DNA from: Corynebacterium vitaeruminis DSM 20294
GTDB taxonomy: Bacteria > Actinomycetota > Actinomycetes > Mycobacteriales > Mycobacteriaceae
Direction of reading: 5' to 3'
Length of the DNA: 64,000 nt
Assembly (NCBI RefSeq): GCF_000550805.1
Contig: NZ_CP004353.1
Coordinates: forward strand, 1,798,001 to 1,862,000
Shown here: positions 18,476-28,483 of the stretch, piece by piece
Position numbering within the stretch: position 1 is the stretch's first letter
Layout: the number at the start of each line of letters is the position of its first letter
Made by a program: the position numbers and the translations under genes
The notes under the pieces: model-generated
The model's database searches: none
The model's input: the letters and a program-made list of their open reading frames with translations, nothing else
Told to the model about the DNA's origin: nothing

Positions 18476-19125
18476 ACAGCCGTGGTGGCGATGATGAACC
18501 CGTCCTTGATCATCCATTTGCCCTCGATGAACGGCACGGGGGTGGGGCGAAGCAGCAGGTAGGAGACGAAGGTGCCGTCGTCGCGCAGGTCGATCTCCGC
18601 CTGCTCGAAGCCGAGCCAGCGCCTAGTAAGCGGGAACCACGCCTTGTAGGTGGCCTCCTTGGCGCAGAACAGTAGGCGGTCCGCGCAGCCGACCCCCTTG
18701 TCCTTCAGGTAGCTGAGCTGCGCCAGCTCGCTGGGGCGCGAGATCGACGGGAGCACGCCGTCTGGCAGCGGCTCGGCCACCTCGGCGTCCAGCCCCATCG
18801 AGCGCACCAGCAGCCGGGGCGCCACCACCGCGGCGCGCAGCCCGTCGGTGTGGGTGAGCGACCCGGACACCGAGGCAGGCCACAGCGGCATCCCGCGCTC
18901 GCCGCGCAGGATCGGCTCGCCCGTGTCGCGGTCGAGCGCCTTGAGCGCCTCGTGCGCGCACCAGCGCGCGTCGCCGAACTCCGCCTTGCGCACGTCGACA
19001 GCGTGGGCGACGAGCGCGCGCTCGAGAGGATGCAGGTTGCGGAAGTTGGTCAGGTCGTGTTGGTCGGTGGGCACGAGCTTGACCACGTACTTGGCGCTGG
19101 GTGGGAAGAGATCCGCCTCGAGCAT
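18469..19125 (-). CDS. pptT: 4'-phosphopantetheinyl transferase (PptT type)
   Basis: This enzyme moves the phosphopantetheine arm from CoA to carrier proteins. In mycolate-containing bacteria it activates type I fatty acid synthase and Pks13-type enzymes. The 218-residue protein shows the metal/CoA motifs MGLDAEV and LFCAKEATYKAW (the W/FxxKEA motif). I chose ATG at 19125 rather than the longer frame. It overlaps the pptH stop by one base and GGAGG lies upstream, which implies translational coupling. The pair matches Rv2794c-Rv2795c of M. tuberculosis. Confidence 0.92.
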   Translation of the reverse strand: MLEADLFPPSAKYVVKLVPTDQHDLTNFRNLHPLERALVAHAVDVRKAEFGDARWCAHEALKALDRDTGEPILRGERGMPLWPASVSGSLTHTDGLRAAVVAPRLLVRSMGLDAEVAEPLPDGVLPSISRPSELAQLSYLKDKGVGCADRLLFCAKEATYKAWFPLTRRWLGFEQAEIDLRDDGTFVSYLLLRPTPVPFIEGKWMIKDGFIIATTAVT

Positions 19126-19922
19126 CAGTTCACCTCCAACACGGGCACGGGCCAGGGACGATCGGCGGGCAGCCGCTCCCACTCGCGGGGATAACCGAGG
19201 GACACCTCCATGTGATCGATGCCGTCGACGGTGGTCACGCCCGGCGTGTGCAGGTGCCCGTACACGACTTTGACCGCATTATATCGTTGCGCCCACGTGC
19301 GGGTATGGCGGGTGCCGCACCACAGCCCCAGCTCCTTGAGCCGGAGCTTGTTCACCGGTTCCGCGATGAGCGGCCAGTGGTTGATGAGCAGCGTCGGGCC
19401 CGTCACGCGGCTGAGCCGTTTCACCGAGTAGGCCAGGCGATCCCAGCACCAGGCGCGCACGTCGACGAACGGGGCGATGGCGAACTCGTCGGTCAGCATG
19501 ACCTGCTTGTCGCGGGCCGCCTGGACGGCCTGCTCCACGGTAAGCTCCTGCGGCTTGAAGGAGTAGTCGTACAGGGTAAACAGCGGGACGATGGTGACCC
19601 CGCCGAAGACCGGGTACGGGTCCTCCGGGGTGAGCACGTCGATCTTGCGGCAGGCAGCGACCAGCTCCTCGTACTTCCCGCGGCCCTGATGGCGGTCGGT
19701 GGAACGGGAAAACAGCTCGTGGTTGCCCGGCACCCAGATCACCTGCGCGAAGCGTTTGCGCAGCTGGTTGAGCACCTGGATGACCAGCTCGGTGCGCTCG
19801 GCGACGTCACCCGCGACGATGAGCCAGTCGCTGGGGTCCTTGGGCTGGATCGCGTCGATCCACTGCGCGTTGGCCTTGACCGCCGCGTGCAAATCAGCGA
19901 CAGCCCACAACGTCTGAGTCAC
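19125..19922 (-). CDS. pptH: Metallophosphoesterase, PptH-type phosphopantetheinyl hydrolase
   Basis: The 265-residue protein is a calcineurin-like phosphoesterase with visible metal ligands in ADLH, AGDVAE and WVPGNHELFS and a GHLH-type motif (VYGHLHTPG). Its position directly upstream of pptT is that of Rv2795c, reported to remove the phosphopantetheine group that PptT attaches. By position and length it is the likely orthologue; function is inferred. The start is GTG with AAAGG eight bases upstream. Confidence 0.85.
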   Translation of the reverse strand: MTQTLWAVADLHAAVKANAQWIDAIQPKDPSDWLIVAGDVAERTELVIQVLNQLRKRFAQVIWVPGNHELFSRSTDRHQGRGKYEELVAACRKIDVLTPEDPYPVFGGVTIVPLFTLYDYSFKPQELTVEQAVQAARDKQVMLTDEFAIAPFVDVRAWCWDRLAYSVKRLSRVTGPTLLINHWPLIAEPVNKLRLKELGLWCGTRHTRTWAQRYNAVKVVYGHLHTPGVTTVDGIDHMEVSLGYPREWERLPADRPWPVPVLEVN

Positions 19923-20066
19923 TGCGTTTACACCTTTCGTTCATGGCCACTGGCCCATAACCAAAGCGGGGCGCAAAAGCGAAGGCCCCAGCCCCCACTA
20001 CTGTGGCACACTCACGCGACACCGGCCCTGCACGACGCGAGAGTAGCCCCTCGAACTTGGGGATTC

Positions 20067-21392
20067 CTAGGAAGTCGCTGCCCATTTCATCGATTGAAAG
20101 CGGTAGACAACCCCCGAAAGGCGTAGGACGACGAAGACGAAGAGCCCCACCCACACACCCGTGAGCCCCCAGCCGAAGACCAGAGACAGCCAGACGAAAG
20201 GCAGGAACCCGAACAGCGCCGAGGCCATCGAGATGTTGCGAAGGAAGGCAGCGTCCCCGGCGCCGAGGAGCACACCGTCCAGGGCGAAGACCACGCCGCC
20301 CACCACGATGAGCGCGATGAGTAGCCACCACGGGTGTGCCATGGCGCCCAAAACCTCCCCGTCGCGGGTGAACGCCCGCGGGATGAGCCGGTAGCCCGCG
20401 GCGAAGACGAGCGCCAAGACCACCGCGACCCCGCTCGAGTACGCGACCACCTTCAGCCCCACGGCGCGCGCCCGGGCGACCGCACCGGCACCCAGCGCCG
20501 CGCCGGTGAGCGTCTGCGCCGCGATGGCCAGCGAGTCGAGCACGAGCGTGAGGAAGTTCCACAGCTGCAGCATGACCTGGTGGCCTGCCAGCGAGGCGGC
20601 GCCGAAGCGACTGGCCACCGCCGCAGCCGACACGAAGGAGACCTGGAAGGACAGCGATCGAAGAATGAGGTTCGAGCCCAGCTTCAGCTGCTCGCGGATG
20701 ACCGACCACGACGGCTTCCACGGCCCCTCGTGGAACTTCGCCAGGCACCCCGCGAACAGCGTCGCGGTAATAACCGTGCCCATGAGGTTGGCCGCGGCCG
20801 AGCCGACAAGCCCCCACTTGGCCACGAAGACCGGGATGGCGATCGCGCCGGGGATCACGCCCGCCAGCGTGAAGACGAGCGGCAGCCGGGTGTTCTGGAT
20901 CCCGCGCAGCCAGCCGTTTCCGGCCATCTCGATGAGGACGAGCGGGATGCCGAAGGCGGTGATCCTCAGCCAGTGGGAGGCGGCGTCGGCCACCTGCGGG
21001 TCGGAGCTCAGCCACCAGGCAAATCGCCGCGCGTTGAAGAAGACGATTGCACACAACACGATGCCGACGCTCAGCGCCACCCACGTCGCCTGCACCCCCT
21101 CGGCGATGGCCGCGGATCGCCTGCCCGCGCCGAAAAGCCGCGAGCTGCGCGCGGTCGTGCCGTAAGACAGGAAGGTCAACTGGGTGGTGACCTGCGAATA
21201 GACGGTCGTTCCCGCACCCAGCGCGGCAAGGTTGAGCGCGCCGGTGTGCCCCACCACGGAGGTGTCGAGCAGGAGGAACAGCGGGGTCGCCGACAGCACG
21301 CCGAGGGCGGGCAGCGCCAGGTTGAGGAGGATCGCCAGGCTCACCTTGTCCGAGGCGGGCCGGGAATCTTCGTCGGTGTCTTGGGTACGCAC
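20067..21392 (-). CDS. MATE-family efflux transporter (DinF-like)
   Basis: The 441-residue hydrophobic protein has about twelve membrane spans and MATE features such as LLLDTSVVGH near residue 45. MATE proteins export cationic compounds using proton or sodium gradients; the substrate is unknown. Its place beside the DHH phosphoesterase and rbfA matches dinF in mycobacteria. The start is GTG at 21392, seven bases after TAGACT and without a ribosome site, so it is probably leaderless. Confidence 0.9.
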   Translation of the reverse strand: MRTQDTDEDSRPASDKVSLAILLNLALPALGVLSATPLFLLLDTSVVGHTGALNLAALGAGTTVYSQVTTQLTFLSYGTTARSSRLFGAGRRSAAIAEGVQATWVALSVGIVLCAIVFFNARRFAWWLSSDPQVADAASHWLRITAFGIPLVLIEMAGNGWLRGIQNTRLPLVFTLAGVIPGAIAIPVFVAKWGLVGSAAANLMGTVITATLFAGCLAKFHEGPWKPSWSVIREQLKLGSNLILRSLSFQVSFVSAAAVASRFGAASLAGHQVMLQLWNFLTLVLDSLAIAAQTLTGAALGAGAVARARAVGLKVVAYSSGVAVVLALVFAAGYRLIPRAFTRDGEVLGAMAHPWWLLIALIVVGGVVFALDGVLLGAGDAAFLRNISMASALFGFLPFVWLSLVFGWGLTGVWVGLFVFVVLRLSGVVYRFQSMKWAATS

Positions 21393-21399
21393 TCGGGCC

Positions 21400-21405
21400 A
21401 GTCTA
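21400..21405 (-). promoter_or_regulatory. -10 element (TAGACT) of the MATE gene
   Basis: Exactly seven bases from the GTG start. Confidence 0.55.
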
Positions 21406-21444
21406 TCCGCTTTGGGATCGCGCGTGCGAGAACGCCCCGGGCGC

Positions 21445-22443
21445 CTAGATGCGCCTGAGGCACTCCCCCACGATGGAGTCGATGATCCGGGCGACCACGT
21501 GCTCGGTGGTGCCGAAGGCCGTCACCCCGGCGGAGTGGCGGTGCCCGCCGCCGCCCATGTTCTTGGCCACCTGGGAGACGTCGTAGGTAGTAGACCGGAA
21601 GGAGATGGCGAAGTCGCCGGGCGCGTACTCCTTCAGCACGACGACGATGTCCCCGTCGGAGACGCCGCGGATCATGTCCGCGATCCGCTCGACCGCTGCC
21701 TGGGAGTGCCCGCGGATGCGGTCGCGGGATGCGACCGCGAAGACGACGTTGAGGCTGCCGACCTTGACCTGCCGCAGGTCCTCCAGGACCCGGCCGATCA
21801 TCACGAGGTCCGACACGGTACCGCCGTCGAAAAGCTCATTGCCGATCTTCCTGATGTCCAACCCCGTGTCCACCAGCTCCTTGGCGAGCGTGTGCATCTG
21901 GGGGCGGCCCCAGCGGAAGCCGTCGGTGTCGGTGCACAGGCCGGCGTACAGGCAGTGCGCGATGGTCTGATCGAGCGTGACGTCGAGGTAGCGGAACCAC
22001 TCGCGAAGAACCGTGGTGCTGGACTCGGCGGACTTGTCGATGAGGTTGATGCCCGCGAACCCGCGGTTGGTGGCGTGGTGGTCGACGAGCACGACCCGCT
22101 CGGGGTTGGCGAGGATCTCCGGCTGCAGGCAGCCCGTGCGCGAGGAGGCGCCGCAGTCGACGACGATGACGACGTCGCACTGGGGCAGCCGGTCGACGAC
22201 CTCGATATCGCTGGCACCCGGGATGCAAAAGAGCTCCTCGTCGATGGGGATCCGCTGCCCCACCACCCCGCGGGCTTCGATGCCGAGCTGTCCCAGCGCG
22301 GCGACGGTCGCACAGACGCTGCCGATGGCGTCCGCGTCGGGGTTGACGTGGCCGACCACCGCAACCTTGTTCGCCGTGGTGACGAGGCGGGTGGCCGATT
22401 CGAACGCTTCCCGCAGCTTCGCCGCGGCCAACGCAACTGTCAT
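21445..22443 (-). CDS. nrnA: DHH-family bifunctional nanoRNase / pAp phosphatase
   Basis: NrnA-type enzymes degrade short oligoribonucleotides and pAp; the mycobacterial homologue also acts on cyclic dinucleotides. The 332-residue protein has GHVNPDADAIGS, the DHH motif (DHHATNRG) and a C-terminal DHHA1 region with GGGHRHSAG. I chose ATG at 22443, with AAGGG upstream, rather than the extended frame to 22527. It follows rbfA in the same direction, as in Rv2838c-Rv2837c. Confidence 0.9.
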   Translation of the reverse strand: MTVALAAAKLREAFESATRLVTTANKVAVVGHVNPDADAIGSVCATVAALGQLGIEARGVVGQRIPIDEELFCIPGASDIEVVDRLPQCDVVIVVDCGASSRTGCLQPEILANPERVVLVDHHATNRGFAGINLIDKSAESSTTVLREWFRYLDVTLDQTIAHCLYAGLCTDTDGFRWGRPQMHTLAKELVDTGLDIRKIGNELFDGGTVSDLVMIGRVLEDLRQVKVGSLNVVFAVASRDRIRGHSQAAVERIADMIRGVSDGDIVVVLKEYAPGDFAISFRSTTYDVSQVAKNMGGGGHRHSAGVTAFGTTEHVVARIIDSIVGECLRRI

Positions 22444-22558
22444 GACGAGGGACCCTTCTGCTCCGCGAGAGCTCCGAACCGAACGTATGCCTGCACCACC
22501 CGCGGGCGATTCCGACCCGCTTCGCATACCCCTACCAGTCTATAGGTTGGCGGCGTAT

Positions 22559-22999
22559 TTATTCGTCTTCTTCGCTCGTCTTGTAGGGATTCGCGTCACC
22601 CGCCGGCACCGCGTGCTCCTTGAGCTTGGCCAGCTCCTCGTCGCGGGCGCGGGCCTTGGCGAGCAGCGCCTCCATGTGCGCGGTGGCCTCGGGGACCGAG
22701 TCGAACTCGAAGGACAGCGTCGGGGTGAAGCGGACGCTCAGCTGGTCGCCGACGATCTTGCGCAGCTGGCCGCGGGCGCGGTTGAGCGCCTCGGCGGCCC
22801 CCTTGACGTCGGGTTCCTGGTCGATGGTGCGGCCGCGGACGGTGTAGTAGACCGTCGCGTCGTGAAGGTCGCCGGTCACCCGGGTGTCGGTCACCGTAAC
22901 GTACTCGAGGCGAGCATCCTTGATTTCGCGTTCGATCGCCGTGGCGACGATCGTCTGAATGCGTTTGGCAAGGCGCGCAGCGCGTGCGTGATCAGCCAT
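22559..22999 (-). CDS. rbfA: 30S ribosome-binding factor A
   Basis: RbfA is a KH-like factor that assists late 16S rRNA maturation. The 146-residue protein has the family opening [20 protein letters not shown] and an acidic tail. ATG at 22999 has AGGAG six bases upstream; the upstream in-frame extension is leader sequence. It follows infB in the usual nusA-infB-rbfA order. Confidence 0.95.
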   Translation of the reverse strand: MADHARAARLAKRIQTIVATAIEREIKDARLEYVTVTDTRVTGDLHDATVYYTVRGRTIDQEPDVKGAAEALNRARGQLRKIVGDQLSVRFTPTLSFEFDSVPEATAHMEALLAKARARDEELAKLKEHAVPAGDANPYKTSEEDE

Positions 23000-23141
23000 T
23001 GTGTACTCCTCAAGTAGAAAGCTCGTGTCGATGCACCCTGGAGGCCTACCCGCGCCCGGTTCTACGGGCCCGCGTGGGTCTCCGGCAGGTGCAATCTTAG
23101 TGGGTTTGTTCGCATCGGGTGCAGTGCCCGTGCATAGGTTC

Positions 23142-23181
23142 AAGGGCAGGGCGGTGTCATCTTCGGCACTACCCTGCCCTT
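23142..23181. terminator. Hairpin downstream of infB
   Basis: Ten-base arms AAGGGCAGGG and CCCTGCCCTT. T-runs are weak on both sides, so it may be an RNA processing or attenuation stem between infB and rbfA. Confidence 0.5.
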
Positions 23182-23190
23182 GTTCTTGCC

Positions 23191-23211
23191 CGCTTGTCGA
23201 CGCCTACGGCG
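23191..23211 (+). repeat. Dispersed repeat, copy 4
   Basis: CGCTTGTCGACG followed by CCTACGGCG, 26 bp past the infB stop. Confidence 0.75.
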
Positions 23212-23237
23212 CCGAGCCTAGGGGCAGCGTCCCGCGA

Positions 23238-26039
23238 TTAGGTGCGCGGAACCTCCACCTGCTCGAAGACCTCGATGATGTCGCCGACCTGGATGTCCGG
23301 GTAGCTGAGCACCATACCGCACTCGTAACCGGCGGACACCTCGATGACGTCATCCTTCTCACGGCGCAGCGACTCGATCGTCGCGTTGTCGGCCACGACG
23401 TTGCCGTCGCGGATGAGGCGGATGGACGCGTTGCGGCGGACCTTGCCGGTCTCGACCATGCAGCCCGCGATGAGGCCGACGGCGGAGGCCTTGAAGATGG
23501 CGCGGATCTCGGCGCGACCAACCTCGTGCTCCTCGTAGATCGGCTTGAGCATGCCCTTAAGGGCCTGCTCGACCTCTTCGATGGCGCGGTAGATGACCGT
23601 GTAGTAGCGGATGTCGACGCCATCGGCATTGGCCTCCTCGGTCGCCTTGCCCTCGGCGCGAACGTTGAAGGCGATGATGACGGCATCCGAGGCCGCTGCC
23701 AGCGAGACGTTGGTCTGCGTGACGGCACCGACGCCGCGGTCAATGATGTTCAGCTGAACCTCGTCGTCGACCTCGATCTTGAGCAGGGCCTCTTCCAGGG
23801 CTTCCACCGAACCGGCGTTGTCGCCCTTGAGGATGAGGTTGAGGGTCGAGGTCTCCTTGAGCACCGCATCCAGGTCCTCGAGGGAGACGCGCTTGCGGGT
23901 CTTCGCGGCCAGGGCGTTGCGCTTGCGCGCGTTGCGCTGATTCGCGATCTGGCGAGCCACGCGGTCGTCCTCCACCACGAGCAGGTTATCGCCGGCGCCG
24001 GGGACGCCGTTGAGGCCCTGCATCTGGACCGGGCGGGAAGGACCGGCCTCCTCGACGTCGTTGCCGAACTCGTCGACCATGCGGCGCACGCGGCCGTAGG
24101 CGTCGCCCGCGACGACGGAGTCGCCGACGCGGAGGGTACCGCGCTGGACGATGACGGTCGCAACCGGGCCGCGGCCGCGGTCGAGGTGCGCCTCGATGGC
24201 GACACCCTGGGCGTCCATGTCCGGGTTCGCGCGCAGGTCCAGGGAGGCGTCCGCGGTGAGCAGGACCGCCTCGAGCAGGCCATCGATGTTGATGTTCTGC
24301 TTCGCCGAGATGTCGACGAACATGGTGTCTCCGCCGTACTCCTCGGGCACCAGGCCGTACTCGGTGAGCTGGCCACGGATCTTCTCCGGGGACGCGCCCG
24401 GCTTGTCGATCTTGTTCACGGCGACCACGATCGGCACGTCGGCGGCCTTCGCGTGGTTGATGGCCTCCACCGTCTGCGGCATGACGCCGTCGTCGGCGGC
24501 GACGACCAGAACCGCGATATCGGTCGACTTCGCTCCGCGGGCACGCATGGCGGTGAACGCCTCGTGGCCCGGGGTATCCAGGAAGGTGATCTTGCGCGGG
24601 TTGCCGTCGATGTTGACGGTGACCTGGTAGGCGCCGATGCCCTGGGTGATGCCGCCGGCCTCGTCGGACCCGACGTTGGTCTTGCGGATAGTGTCCAGAA
24701 GGCGGGTCTTACCGTGGTCGACGTGACCCATGACGGTGACCACCGGCGGGCGCTGGGCGAGGTCCTCCTCGGTGCCCTCGTCCTCGCCGAACTGGAGGTC
24801 GAAGGACTCGAGCAGCTCGCGGTCCTCATCCTCCGGCGAGACGACCTGAACCTTGTAGTTCATCTCGTCGCCGAGCAGCATGAGGGTCTCCTCGCTGACG
24901 GACGCGGTAGCCGTGACCATCTCGCCGAGGTTGAACAACGCCTGCACGAGTGCTGCGGGCTCCGCGCCGATCTTCTCGGCGAAGTCGGACAGGGAGGCGC
25001 CGCGCGCGAGGCGGACGGTGGCGCCGCCACCGTCGGGCAGGCGAACGCCACCGATGACGTTCGGCGCCTGCATTGCCTCGTACTCGTTGCGCTTCTGACG
25101 CTTCGACTTACGACCCTTGCGCGGTGCGCCACCCGGACGACCGAATGCGCCCGCGGTGCCGCCGCGGCGACCGCCACGACCTGCTCCGCCGCCACGACCG
25201 CCGAAGCCGCCCTGGCTCGGGCCGTGCTGACCGCCCTGGCCACCGCGACCGCGGTTACCGCCCTGCGCGCGCGAGGGCATCTGGCCCGGGTTCGGGTGCG
25301 ACGGCATCATGGCCGGCGACGGGCGACGACCGCCACCCTGACGCTCCTGACCACCCTGCTGGCTGCCCTGCTGCGGACGCGAATCGCGACGCTGCTGGCC
25401 ACCGCGGTTGCCGCCCGGGCGCGGTGCGCGCTCGCCGGAGGCGTTGTTGCCGCGGTTGCCGCCGGGACGGGGGCCGCCGCCCGGACGCGGTGCCGGACGC
25501 TCGCCGCCACCGGTCGAGAACGGGTTGTTGGCCACGCGCGGCGCGCGGCCGCCCGGCTTCGGGCCGGGGCGGTTCGCGTTCGCACCCGGGCGCGCCTGCG
25601 GGCGGGGCATGGCGCCGGGGGTCGCCTGCGGCTTCTCGGCAGGCTTCTGGCCGGACTCGAACTTCGGCGCGGCAGGCTTCGGCGCAGCGGGCTTGGCGTG
25701 GGTGCCAGGCTTGGGTGCAGCGGCCTTCGGCGCTGCGGGCTTCGCCTGAGCGGCCGGGGCCGCTGGCTTGGCGGGCGCGGCCGGCTTGGGGGACGCGGGC
25801 TTAGGTGCCGCAGCCTTGGGCGCTGCGGGCTTGGTCGGCGCCGCCTTGGACGGCGCATCCTTCTGCTCGGCCTTGTCCGCCGAGCCGTAGTGCTCCTTCA
25901 TCTTCTTCACCACCGGGGGTTCGATGGTCGAAGATGCAGTCTTAACGAACTCGCCTTGTTCCTTCAACGTAGCGAGCAGTTCTTTGCTTGTTACACCGAG
26001 CTGCTTTGCCAGCTCATGTACACGTAGCTTTCCGGGCAC
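23238..26039 (-). CDS. infB: Translation initiation factor IF-2
   Basis: IF-2 is the GTPase that brings initiator tRNA to the 30S subunit. The 933-residue protein starts with the IF2_N motif [16 protein letters not shown] long Ala/Pro/Lys- and Gly/Arg-rich linker (about residues 50-310) follows, then the G domain ([26 protein letters not shown]) and domains II-IV. GTG at 26039 has AAGGAG just upstream and matches the conserved N-terminus; the frame upstream to 26105 is leader. Confidence 0.97.
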   Translation of the reverse strand: MPGKLRVHELAKQLGVTSKELLATLKEQGEFVKTASSTIEPPVVKKMKEHYGSADKAEQKDAPSKAAPTKPAAPKAAAPKPASPKPAAPAKPAAPAAQAKPAAPKAAAPKPGTHAKPAAPKPAAPKFESGQKPAEKPQATPGAMPRPQARPGANANRPGPKPGGRAPRVANNPFSTGGGERPAPRPGGGPRPGGNRGNNASGERAPRPGGNRGGQQRRDSRPQQGSQQGGQERQGGGRRPSPAMMPSHPNPGQMPSRAQGGNRGRGGQGGQHGPSQGGFGGRGGGAGRGGRRGGTAGAFGRPGGAPRKGRKSKRQKRNEYEAMQAPNVIGGVRLPDGGGATVRLARGASLSDFAEKIGAEPAALVQALFNLGEMVTATASVSEETLMLLGDEMNYKVQVVSPEDEDRELLESFDLQFGEDEGTEEDLAQRPPVVTVMGHVDHGKTRLLDTIRKTNVGSDEAGGITQGIGAYQVTVNIDGNPRKITFLDTPGHEAFTAMRARGAKSTDIAVLVVAADDGVMPQTVEAINHAKAADVPIVVAVNKIDKPGASPEKIRGQLTEYGLVPEEYGGDTMFVDISAKQNINIDGLLEAVLLTADASLDLRANPDMDAQGVAIEAHLDRGRGPVATVIVQRGTLRVGDSVVAGDAYGRVRRMVDEFGNDVEEAGPSRPVQMQGLNGVPGAGDNLLVVEDDRVARQIANQRNARKRNALAAKTRKRVSLEDLDAVLKETSTLNLILKGDNAGSVEALEEALLKIEVDDEVQLNIIDRGVGAVTQTNVSLAAASDAVIIAFNVRAEGKATEEANADGVDIRYYTVIYRAIEEVEQALKGMLKPIYEEHEVGRAEIRAIFKASAVGLIAGCMVETGKVRRNASIRLIRDGNVVADNATIESLRREKDDVIEVSAGYECGMVLSYPDIQVGDIIEVFEQVEVPRT

Positions 26040-26169
26040 TTCTCTCCTTGTGTTACGGAAGGAAGCAATCGAACCCGGCGAGCCGGGCCTAGAGTGTGCT
26101 TCCAACCTTGTTGATGTTGACGTTCATCGCTGATGCTTCATCGTGTGCTCATCAGTGTTCGGTCTTCCT

Positions 26170-26502
26170 TTATCTGTCGGGTCTTGGGGCGGTGATCGCC
26201 TCTAGGTACTTGCGTACATGACCTGCGTCTACCGGGGTAGACACCTTGAGCGCCCGCTGAAAGGCGTGGCGCTTCAATGCAAGCTCCAATGCATCCAGAG
26301 TGGGAGTAATCCACGCCCCGCGCCCCGCCGCGCGCCTGCGCGGGTCAGCCACGAGCGTCGACCGATCCGAGGGATCGAGGACGATTCTCAGCAGCTGGGA
26401 CTGGGGTTTGCGGGTCTTGGTGGCGATGCAGGTGCGAATGGGTTCTTCAGAGGCTGGGGACTGATCAGCGGTGCTGACTGCAGAATCCGACATCTGATTC
26501 AT
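26170..26502 (-). CDS. YlxR-family (DUF448) RNA-binding protein
   Basis: This 110-residue protein has the YlxR pattern RTCIATKTRKPQSQLLRIVL and GRGAWITP near the middle, a basic nucleic-acid-binding fold encoded between nusA and infB in most bacteria. ATG at 26502 has AAGGAG four bases upstream; ATG at 26493 is an alternative. The open frame continues to 26712 without support. Its regulatory role is not well defined. Confidence 0.85.
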   Translation of the reverse strand: MNQMSDSAVSTADQSPASEEPIRTCIATKTRKPQSQLLRIVLDPSDRSTLVADPRRRAAGRGAWITPTLDALELALKRHAFQRALKVSTPVDAGHVRKYLEAITAPRPDR

Positions 26503-26654
26503 CCGACTCCTTTTCCTGCTCGACGCTTTACTCTCCTCATTCCGCGCGCCGCGCCGCTTACGCGGCGAATTTAGGCAGCACGAAACATGCTCTTGGGCCG
26601 TGAAACAGTGTACGCCATTGCCCCCGACTGGGGCAATTAATTTTCGCCTCGCGC

Positions 26655-26678
26655 GCCTTGGCCGTCGACAAGCGAAAA
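26655..26678 (-). repeat. Dispersed repeat, copy 5
   Basis: Minus-strand TTTTCGCTTGTCGACGG then CCAAGGC, between nusA and ylxR. Confidence 0.75.
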
Positions 26679-26738
26679 CGACCAGGTGAGGTTGCGCACA
26701 ACGCAACGACACCTGTCCGCGAAGAGGAAACGAAACCG

Positions 26739-27740
26739 CTAGCTCGCGTCGGAGCGGATGTCGATCTTCCAGCCGGTCAGGCGCGCGGCGAGGCGGGCGT
26801 TCTGCCCCTCCTTGCCGATCGCGAGGGAGAGCTGGTAGTCCGGCACCGTGACGCGGGCGGCCTGCGCCTCCGGGTCGATGACCTCGACGTGGACGACCTT
26901 GGACGGCGCGAGCGCGTTGCCCACGTAGGTGGCCGGATCCTCGGAGAAGTCGATGATGTCGATCTTTTCCCCGCCGAGCTCGTTCATGATGTTGTTCACG
27001 CGCTGGCCGCGGGGGCCGATGCAGGCGCCCTTGGCGTTGAGCCCCTTCTTGTTGGCCTTGACCGCGACCTTCGAGCGGTGACCAGCCTCGCGGGCGATGG
27101 AGACGATCTCGACGGAGCCGTCGGCGACCTCGGGGACCTCCAGCTCGAAGAGCTTGCGGACGAGCTCCGGGTGGGTGCGCGAGAGGTTGATCTGCAGGTT
27201 GCGCGGGTTGTTGCGGGTAACCCCCACGACGAAGGTCTTCACGCGGTCGCCGTGCTTGAGCTTCTCGCCCGGGATCTGCTCGGCCGGGAGGATGATGCCG
27301 TCCTGGCCCTCGAGCTCGGTGCCGAGGTGGACCACGACGATCCCGCGCTCGTTGGCGAATGCGTCGGCCTGAACGATGCCGGAGACGATGGTGCCCTCGT
27401 AGCCGGAGTAGGCGCTGTAGGCCTGGGAGGTCTCGGCCTCGCGGAGGCGCTTGACGATGGCGTCGCGGACGGCCTGCGCACCCACGCGGCCGAAGTTGGC
27501 CGGGGTGTCATCGTACTCGGACTCGAGGTTGCCCTCCTCGTCGAACTCGGAGACGACCACGCTCACCTCGCCGGTGGCGGCATCAATATCGACTCGCGCC
27601 TTGGACTGATCGGTGGCCTTGGTTCCCTTGAACTCTCGGTAGGCGAAAAGCAGCGCCCCCGCGATGGTCTCAAGCAGATCGTCGACCTGAATCCCCGCCT
27701 GGGACTCGATGTTCTTCAGCGCTTGAATGTCGATATTCAC
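26739..27740 (-). CDS. nusA: Transcription termination/antitermination factor NusA
   Basis: NusA binds RNA polymerase and nascent RNA to modulate pausing and termination. The 333-residue protein has the N-terminal polymerase-binding domain, an S1 domain around residues 110-185 and two KH domains ([21 protein letters not shown]). Like other actinobacterial NusA it lacks the C-terminal acidic repeats. Its start overlaps the rimP stop, indicating coupling. Confidence 0.96.
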   Translation of the reverse strand: MNIDIQALKNIESQAGIQVDDLLETIAGALLFAYREFKGTKATDQSKARVDIDAATGEVSVVVSEFDEEGNLESEYDDTPANFGRVGAQAVRDAIVKRLREAETSQAYSAYSGYEGTIVSGIVQADAFANERGIVVVHLGTELEGQDGIILPAEQIPGEKLKHGDRVKTFVVGVTRNNPRNLQINLSRTHPELVRKLFELEVPEVADGSVEIVSIAREAGHRSKVAVKANKKGLNAKGACIGPRGQRVNNIMNELGGEKIDIIDFSEDPATYVGNALAPSKVVHVEVIDPEAQAARVTVPDYQLSLAIGKEGQNARLAARLTGWKIDIRSDAS

Positions 27741-28294
27741 TTGTTGTTGTCCTCTCGCCGCTCTACGGCTTCCTCGAATGAAAGCGCGACCAGCTCCATC
27801 TCGTCGGCCGCGGGTTGTGCAAACTCAATTTCTACCATCGAATCGCCGTGCTGCGCCAATTCCGCCGTCTCCACGACCAGCTTCTTGCCTTGGCGCGCGA
27901 CGAGCACCACCTGCGCCTCGTCCGGGGCGAGCGCGCCGATGCGCCACACGGACTTCTTGCCGTCCTCGACGAGGGTGACCAGCCGTCCGCGGTTGCGGCG
28001 CCAGTGGCGCGGCAAGGTAAGCGCCATGTCGGTGCCCGGGGTGCCCACCTCGAGGGTGTAGCCCGGGCCGAAATTGAGCTCGCCGGAGTCCTCCTTGGCG
28101 TCGAAGAGGGCGGACAGCTCGTTGGACAAGACCTCCAAGGTGTCGGAGTTCACCCGCGAGTCGGAGTCGACGGCGACCGCCACGAGCGACTTCTTCCCCG
28201 CCCGGGAGACCTTGACCTTTTCCAGGTCCAGGCCGTGGGCCGCGGCCACGGGGGTGATGATCTCGGTCAGCTGTTCAACGCTTGGGAATGCCAT
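27737..28294 (-). CDS. rimP: Ribosome maturation factor RimP
   Basis: RimP assists 30S assembly. The 185-residue protein has the [18 protein letters not shown] and PGTDMALT features of the family. I chose ATG at 28294 because TATGAT lies exactly seven bases upstream and there is no ribosome site, so the operon mRNA is probably leaderless. An ATG at 28306 is in frame but would lie inside the promoter. It overlaps nusA by four bases. Confidence 0.88.
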   Translation of the reverse strand: MAFPSVEQLTEIITPVAAAHGLDLEKVKVSRAGKKSLVAVAVDSDSRVNSDTLEVLSNELSALFDAKEDSGELNFGPGYTLEVGTPGTDMALTLPRHWRRNRGRLVTLVEDGKKSVWRIGALAPDEAQVVLVARQGKKLVVETAELAQHGDSMVEIEFAQPAADEMELVALSFEEAVERREDNNK

Positions 28295-28301
28295 GGGGGA
28301 A

Positions 28302-28307
28302 ATCATA
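28302..28307 (-). promoter_or_regulatory. -10 element (TATGAT) of rimP-nusA
   Basis: A near-consensus hexamer seven bases from the rimP ATG. Confidence 0.6.
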
Positions 28308-28471
28308 TCGCGATGACGCGTTGCGGCTGCACCGCGGGCGCCGTGGGTGCCGTGGGCAAAGCCCTCGCACCGCGCCTGCCGCACCCCTCGCTTCCCCGCG
28401 CGGGAGCCGGGCACGCCTTCCCGGCAGTGCACCCTGGCGGATGGCGTCACCACTTGTCGGCGCCCAACCGC

Positions 28472-28477
28472 TATGCT
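28472..28477 (+). promoter_or_regulatory. -10 element (TATGCT) of the DUF4439 lipoprotein gene
   Basis: Six bases before the GTG at 28484. Confidence 0.55.
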
Positions 28478-28483
28478 TTTCAC

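Noticed and set aside
23001..26027. A 1008-codon plus-strand open frame opposite infB
   Set aside because: It is an antisense shadow of the GC-rich infB gene: low-complexity Arg/Ala/Leu/Asp translation, no ribosome site, and infB is certain.
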